Of a stretch of 25,550 bases of DNA, positions 21,401 to 25,550 are shown piece after piece. The position numbers and the translations under genes are program-made. The first letter of the stretch is position 1. Every line of letters starts with the position of its first letter. The notes under the pieces are model-generated. The model was not told where the DNA came from. It saw only the letters and a program-made list of their open reading frames with translations, and searched no databases. Source of the stretch: Phallusia fumigata (lineage: Eukaryota; Chordata; Ascidiacea; Phlebobranchia; Ascidiidae); contig QXVZ01017963.1 of assembly GCA_008931825.1 (NCBI GenBank), positions 1 to 25,550 on the forward strand. The letters are read 5' to 3'.

Positions 21401-23040
21401 ACGCAAACCAGATTTCTGCGTACAAAGGGTTTTGACAAAGGGAACAAAGGGCATTGTGGTGCGTCAGTTTCATGACTAGTGAGGTACGGGTACTTTATTT
21501 TAAATAGGAACTGTTGAATGTGGATTTGGTTTTGATTTATTAACCAAAGCCCCATCCCTAGCCACGACCCCAACCTCAAACTTAGTGCCTGTAGTATTTC
21601 CGACAATCCGCAAATCAAATAGCTTACTATGTTTATTAGATTTTCTACTCTCTCCCCCACCTTACTAGTACTAACCGTTGGGCGCCAGCGTAAATGGTTT
21701 GATTATGTTACGGCGACCGCTAATTACTTGGCCGATGCTGACAGCTTCCGCGTACTATATTGCGCAAGAAGTAGTAATTTTCTATTTTTGATACGCCGTA
21801 TAAGGTACAATAATAATTGTCCGCAAAAAAATTGTTGAACTGAATAAAAGATGTTTGCAAAAAAAATGTTGCACTGAAAAAAAATGTTTGCACAAAAAAA
21901 ACCGTCTGCAAAAAAGTTGTTGCCCTGGAAAAAAAATGTTTGCACTAAAAAAATATGTTTGCATTGAAAAAAAAAATGTTTGCACTGAAAAAAAATGTTT
22001 GCAAAAAAATTGTTGAATTGTACTTGTGGGCCACCGTATTGACAGTGCATTGTCAAAACCCCAAACGACTTGAAAATAAAAGCACTGTTGTGCATATTTA
22101 TCAAGGACCTTGAAGTGTTTTTCAAGTATACCGACCTAATACCGCATTCAATTCTTGTCGTGTGATAAGTGAAAAGAATAAATCAGGTCACTAGTTTTGT
22201 GATGCTGGAAAGTAAAGAATTTTTGTTGTTGAAGATTTCGACATTGTGGATAGCCCCAAGTGTGACGCCACATTCAAAGGAAATTGAACTTGCGAATAAT
22301 CCAGGAATCCGATTATTTGAGTACAACCGAAAGTCTTCTCAACTTGAGGTATTTCAAACAAACTCAACTCATTGCTTTTACCAGTTAAACGACGAATTTC
22401 GTGGCCCTAAACCGTCCGCAACCAGATCGAAGATTTCAAAATCTGTGGAGAAATACAAGTAAACTCTTGTCAAAGTAAACTTTGCCAACCAAAACGCAGC
22501 GATGCATACTTGTTTAGAGTCAGAATCCTTCGTTTTACTGATAGATGGTGCTGTGGAGCAATTTGGCCAATTTTTTTAATTCTAATATGTTGTCCAAGGA
22601 TTAACACCAAATATACTTGGCATGTTTCATTGTACTAATATCATGCATTTCAAACCATCAACCGCTCTAGATCTTCGTCCTTTTTTCAGGACTACGTACA
22701 ATATTACTTCAACCTAATCGAGGGCAACGCACAGAACAAGACAACTTGGTACAAAGAATACAGAGCAACTGCAGAATTCCAAGTCCCTGACATCAGCCCG
22801 CCGTCGATGGTCAGGTACCTGCGCAGACTCATGTGTGCCGACGTGAGATGTGACGTCAGCGGTCCCGAGTGCGACGACAACGGCGCCCTCCAGCGGTTTT
22901 CCGTAATTAACTCGGTGTCGTACGACTTCCGTCACTGCGGCGCCAGATGCCAACGGAAGCACTTGTGTGCAATGAGTGAGGTCGATTACGACTCGCACCG
23001 GAATTGTATGGAATCGGAACTAGAATGCCGACCGTTTTAA
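18440..23040 (+). CDS. Acid sphingomyelinase-like phosphodiesterase, copy 3 (SMPDL3A-like, no membrane tail)
   Basis: Seven exons: 18440-18630, 18926-19012, 19182-19426, 19697-19869, 20379-20567, 22235-22348 and 22690-23040, giving 449 aa, close to human SMPDL3A. The ATG at 18440 is directly followed by a signal peptide (MQLMLIVCFVLPLKCLA); the in-frame ATG at 18380 would bury it behind 20 polar residues. Metal-site motifs: TDLHLD (D33, H35), WTGDN, GNHDYYP (N136, H137), GHIPPG (H238) and AHNHRD (H279, H281), where the usual Gly of the GHxH motif is Ala. NPGIRLF and the C-terminal Cys pattern (CGARC, LC) follow. The protein stops soon after the last Cys (ESELECRPF) with no hydrophobic tail, so it should be secreted or lysosomal. 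Human SMPDL3A hydrolyses nucleotides and, as reported, cGAMP; whether this protein does is unknown. Intron 5 (1,667 bp) holds a large foldback element. No close AATAAA follows the stop; the nearest clear one is at 23874. Confidence 0.93.
20696..22038. mobile_element. Foldback DNA element with long terminal inverted repeats (intron 5 of copy 3)
   Basis: The left end TACGGTGGCCCACAAGTAC (from 20696) is the exact reverse complement of the right end (to 22038). Arms of about 278 bp (20696-20973) and 305 bp (21734-22038) match, including GCGCAA, GATACGCCGTATAA-type and GCTGTCAGCATC segments. Each arm contains an array of short A/T-run units built on the word TTTGCA. Flanks carry the direct repeat TTGACAGT (20689-20696 and 22039-22046), probably the target duplication, with one base shared with the left end. 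The core (about 21000-21720) encodes no recognisable transposase, so this is a non-autonomous element; hAT-like ancestry is possible from the 8-bp duplication. Confidence 0.85.
21300..21650. repeat. Second inverted repeat nested in the foldback core
   Basis: GTCGGAAATACTACAGG at 21346-21362 is exactly repeated in reverse complement at 21588-21604. Weaker complementarity extends outwards on both sides (about 21300 and 21650). This looks like a smaller palindromic element inserted in, or forming the middle of, the larger foldback. Confidence 0.7.
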
Positions 23041-25550
23041 CAAAGGCCTAAATGAAACATATGAAGTATAATTACGACTGTCCTATTCCCAGCAATGGTC
23101 TAGCCATATTATTCTCCCTGAAAATAACATTCCTTCTCCTTCCAATATCCTGCGGCCTGTGACGACAAACAAAGCAGTTATTGCTGACGCTTACAAACTC
23201 GAACCAATCGAGAAGTAAACGCAAGTTGCCGCGTTGTTCTGAAATTAGGTTTAATAGTGTTTTATGTTTTTTAACCTTTTTCTTTGGGTTCAAAACCCGG
23301 TACTAAACATTGTAATGTAGTAAATGGTGTTTTCACATACGTATACTCTTCAGTATCGGACACCTGGCTAAACTTCAATGAGCAAAGCTCTTATTTCCTA
23401 AGGTCAGCGAAGTACCGATTTTTTAGTGAGGTTTATATCCCCAGCAATTATGCAAAATTTTATTCGAACTTAGTTGTGCTTTCTTGTGTCAGTTTTATCG
23501 CTGGTGGCAATAGTTCCAAATAATACAGCACCGTGATTTTTCTTCGGTCAATAATAGGTTTAAATAACATTAATATATAGCCTACACAAATGTGTTCATT
23601 TTGTTCACCACTTGTTGCATATTCATTGTGTTAGCGAAGTTTTTATGGCACTGTTACTATTTCTGCATCTCCAGGTTGACCTATTTTTGATGTTCAGTTT
23701 TCTCGTCTATTAATTTTGAGGATGCTTGTTTTTGTAGCTCAAAGCTGAGCTGGTTTTTGGCACGTATCTGTGGTCTAAACTCATGTTTTATTCCGAGTCA
23801 TAGCACACTTGTGTTCTTGTTCCCAAAGATTTGAAACATTTGCTTTGCGCATTGCTTGCTGTTGTTGGATAGAAATAAATGCCATGTTCCCAGCACGGCA
23901 ACTACCACGAGGCATGGGGTGTTTTCTTCAGCATGGGCAACTCGTTCATACGAAAATTGAAACTAAAATATGGAGTTGGCCCGAACCAATAGCGGCAAAT
24001 CATGAACGGGCTTATACCCGAACGCATGATGCTCATGTGATTAGCAATTTTACTCAACGTTGTCCCACTGCCGCTGTGTAGTCGGCGACCCGGCTTGTGA
24101 AGCACCAGTTTCTCGCGGGCGTCGTCCAATTACTACCGCCCCTGGTAACCGCGGCCTAATTGCTTTTGGCTGACACCCGTTTCACACCAGCCAGGTTGCT
24201 ATGGCTTCACCAGCCCTTCGTACAAAGTTGTGACGTAGGCGGAAATGCCAAACGGGTTCCTGCGTGTGATGGCAACTTTATAGCGCATAAGTGGCGCGTG
24301 GGCAAGTTTTGTAAGCAGCGCTACTGCGGGGTTTTACAAGCCCACGCGTATACATTTCTGCAGTTTTAAGAAATACGCAGTCGTTCTTGTGGCGCGTGTT
24401 TGTCCGAAGGTCAAACCCTTAATTTGCCAGCATCGCCAGGCGCTTGGTTAGGCCAGCGCTAAAACGCAAACGCATTATCGATTCGCGCTCCTTGGCCTGG
24501 GGATGAATTATGTTTGTTACGTGAACCCCGAATCGGCTGCACAGTGCGGATATTATACCCCGCGTGACAAATGAGTCAGCTATTCGCCTTTACGTGGTCG
24601 GTATCAGTTTATAACGTAAAACCACCAAAACTGCAAATCGACACATAGTTACTGAACAGCAAATAATTGTGCTTGGAGTTTTCATCACATTTTCGTTCAA
24701 CAACTTAAAATGCAAAAATCGCCACGTGGTCAAACTTTCGAAAAGGACTACGGTTTGTGAATTAAAGCATTTGCTGTTTTGCTTGGATTCGCCAAAAAGT
24801 TGGTTCTGTATCAAACGCAAGGACGCCATTTGCTTTTTTGCTTAGATACGCCAAAAAGTTGGTTTCAATTCAAAGGCAGGGGTACCCATATGACGCATCT
24901 AAGAGCAAATCTAAACCAACAGGGGCCGATAAATTCCGCTGAAATAGGGTTTAACTTCTTCTAATACAACACGCACGACCACGTTCAATTGATAGAAATA
25001 CAGCCGACAGCAATACATTACATTGCTTAATTATTTACGTTTAAGCAAGCGTTGTTTGATCCAATGTTTCCCAATGGCGATCTATTTATGACCAGATTGG
25101 CTTAACATGACTCCGTTCTTGTCACATAGATTTACTAAGCTTCACTGGTGATCTCCCAGCAGCTGTAATTGGACAAAATAGACAATACTTTCCAATAGAT
25201 TACCATTTCAAAGTGCGTGTTAAGGTCCCCAAGTTCAGCAACTACCATTTTAGTAATAAAAGAAAGTCGTTGTGAACGTCCTCAAGCCAATACGTAAGCA
25301 GAAAAACATGACGTTTTGTAAAGCAAAACATAACAAAGTTAATATGTTCGAAAATAGTGTTGCTAAGCCATGTTTTAAGCTTTGAGTGTGAAGCGTATAG
25401 CATATTAGAGAGCTAAGCTAAGTATCTTGCTGCTGTCATGGCTTAGAAACAGTATTTTTGCTAACAACCACTGAAAGTTAAGCCAGGGTTTTGCATTCGA
25501 AAACATATACAACTTATACTGCAACAAATAATTAACGATCTTTAAACTTA
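23041..25550. other. 3' flank of copy 3 and intergenic sequence
   Basis: No coding exon is recognisable in these 2.5 kb. AATAAA at 23874-23879 is a possible distal polyadenylation signal. The stretch from about 24060 to 24560 is richer in G and C than its surroundings and has an AP-1-type TGAGTCA (about 24571-24577) at its edge; it might be a promoter or exon of a gene outside the window, but nothing proves that. Confidence 0.45.
24767..24890. repeat. 59-bp direct repeat, two copies
   Basis: The words TTGCT-TTTTGCTT and GCCAAAAAGTTGGTT recur with a 59-bp period: GCCAAAAAGTTGG starts at 24791 and at 24850. Only two diverged copies are present, so it is a small local duplication. Confidence 0.75.

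Noticed and set aside
20582-22125. Open frames rich in Phe/Lys/Asn on both strands in intron 5 of copy 3
   Set aside because: They are translations of the A/T-run subterminal repeats of the foldback element, not protein genes.
23809-24369. Open frames of 60-90 codons in the GC-richer 3' part of the window
   Set aside because: They have no recognisable domain, signal peptide, splice partners or similarity to the other genes here; chance frames are the simplest explanation.

Overview
This is animal genomic DNA: AT-rich, with coding signal broken into exons that carry GT/AG splice sites and phase-matched joins. Compact introns, tRNA-derived SINEs and small DNA transposons suit a tunicate such as Ciona, but the species is an inference and not proven here. 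All recognised protein-coding sequence is on the + strand.

The core is a tandem family of acid sphingomyelinase-like phosphodiesterases (SMPDL3A/SMPDL3B type, calcineurin-like metallophosphoesterase fold). Three copies look intact: 1277-5358 (7 exons, 481 aa), 10616-13759 (7 exons, 470 aa) and 18440-23040 (7 exons, 449 aa). Their intron positions and phases match exactly, exon 2 is always 87 nt and exon 5 always 189 nt, so they arose by duplication of a whole intron-containing gene. A fourth, dead copy at 16337-17089 keeps only relics of exons 1 and 5, with a lost start codon and three stops. The first two proteins end in a hydrophobic tail suggesting a GPI or membrane anchor; the third has none and is probably secreted. 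The cluster thus appears to contain both an SMPDL3B-like (surface) and an SMPDL3A-like (soluble) arrangement.

Between copies 1 and 2 lies a partial M28 metallopeptidase gene of the glutamate carboxypeptidase II/NAALADase family (5981-9232, six exons). It has all the zinc ligands but no recognisable exons for the N-terminal anchor, most of the PA domain or the C-terminal dimerisation domain. A single unresolved base (N) lies just before its first exon (5811) and another in its last exon (9211), so the truncation could be an assembly effect.

The rest is non-coding: two hAT-like MITEs with target-site duplications (2219-2310 and 10275-10498), two decayed tRNA-derived SINEs (about 7500-7635 and 17850-17980), a 19-bp tandem repeat (11985-12078), and a 1.34-kb foldback element with arms of about 280-300 bp in intron 5 of the third phosphodiesterase gene (20696-22038). 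Two perfect CRE palindromes stand upstream of the first gene. The three enzymes probably act outside the cell or in lysosomes on nucleotide or phosphodiester substrates; no wholly new system is evident. The most informative points are the family's anchor split, the pseudogene, the foldback intron and the truncated peptidase.
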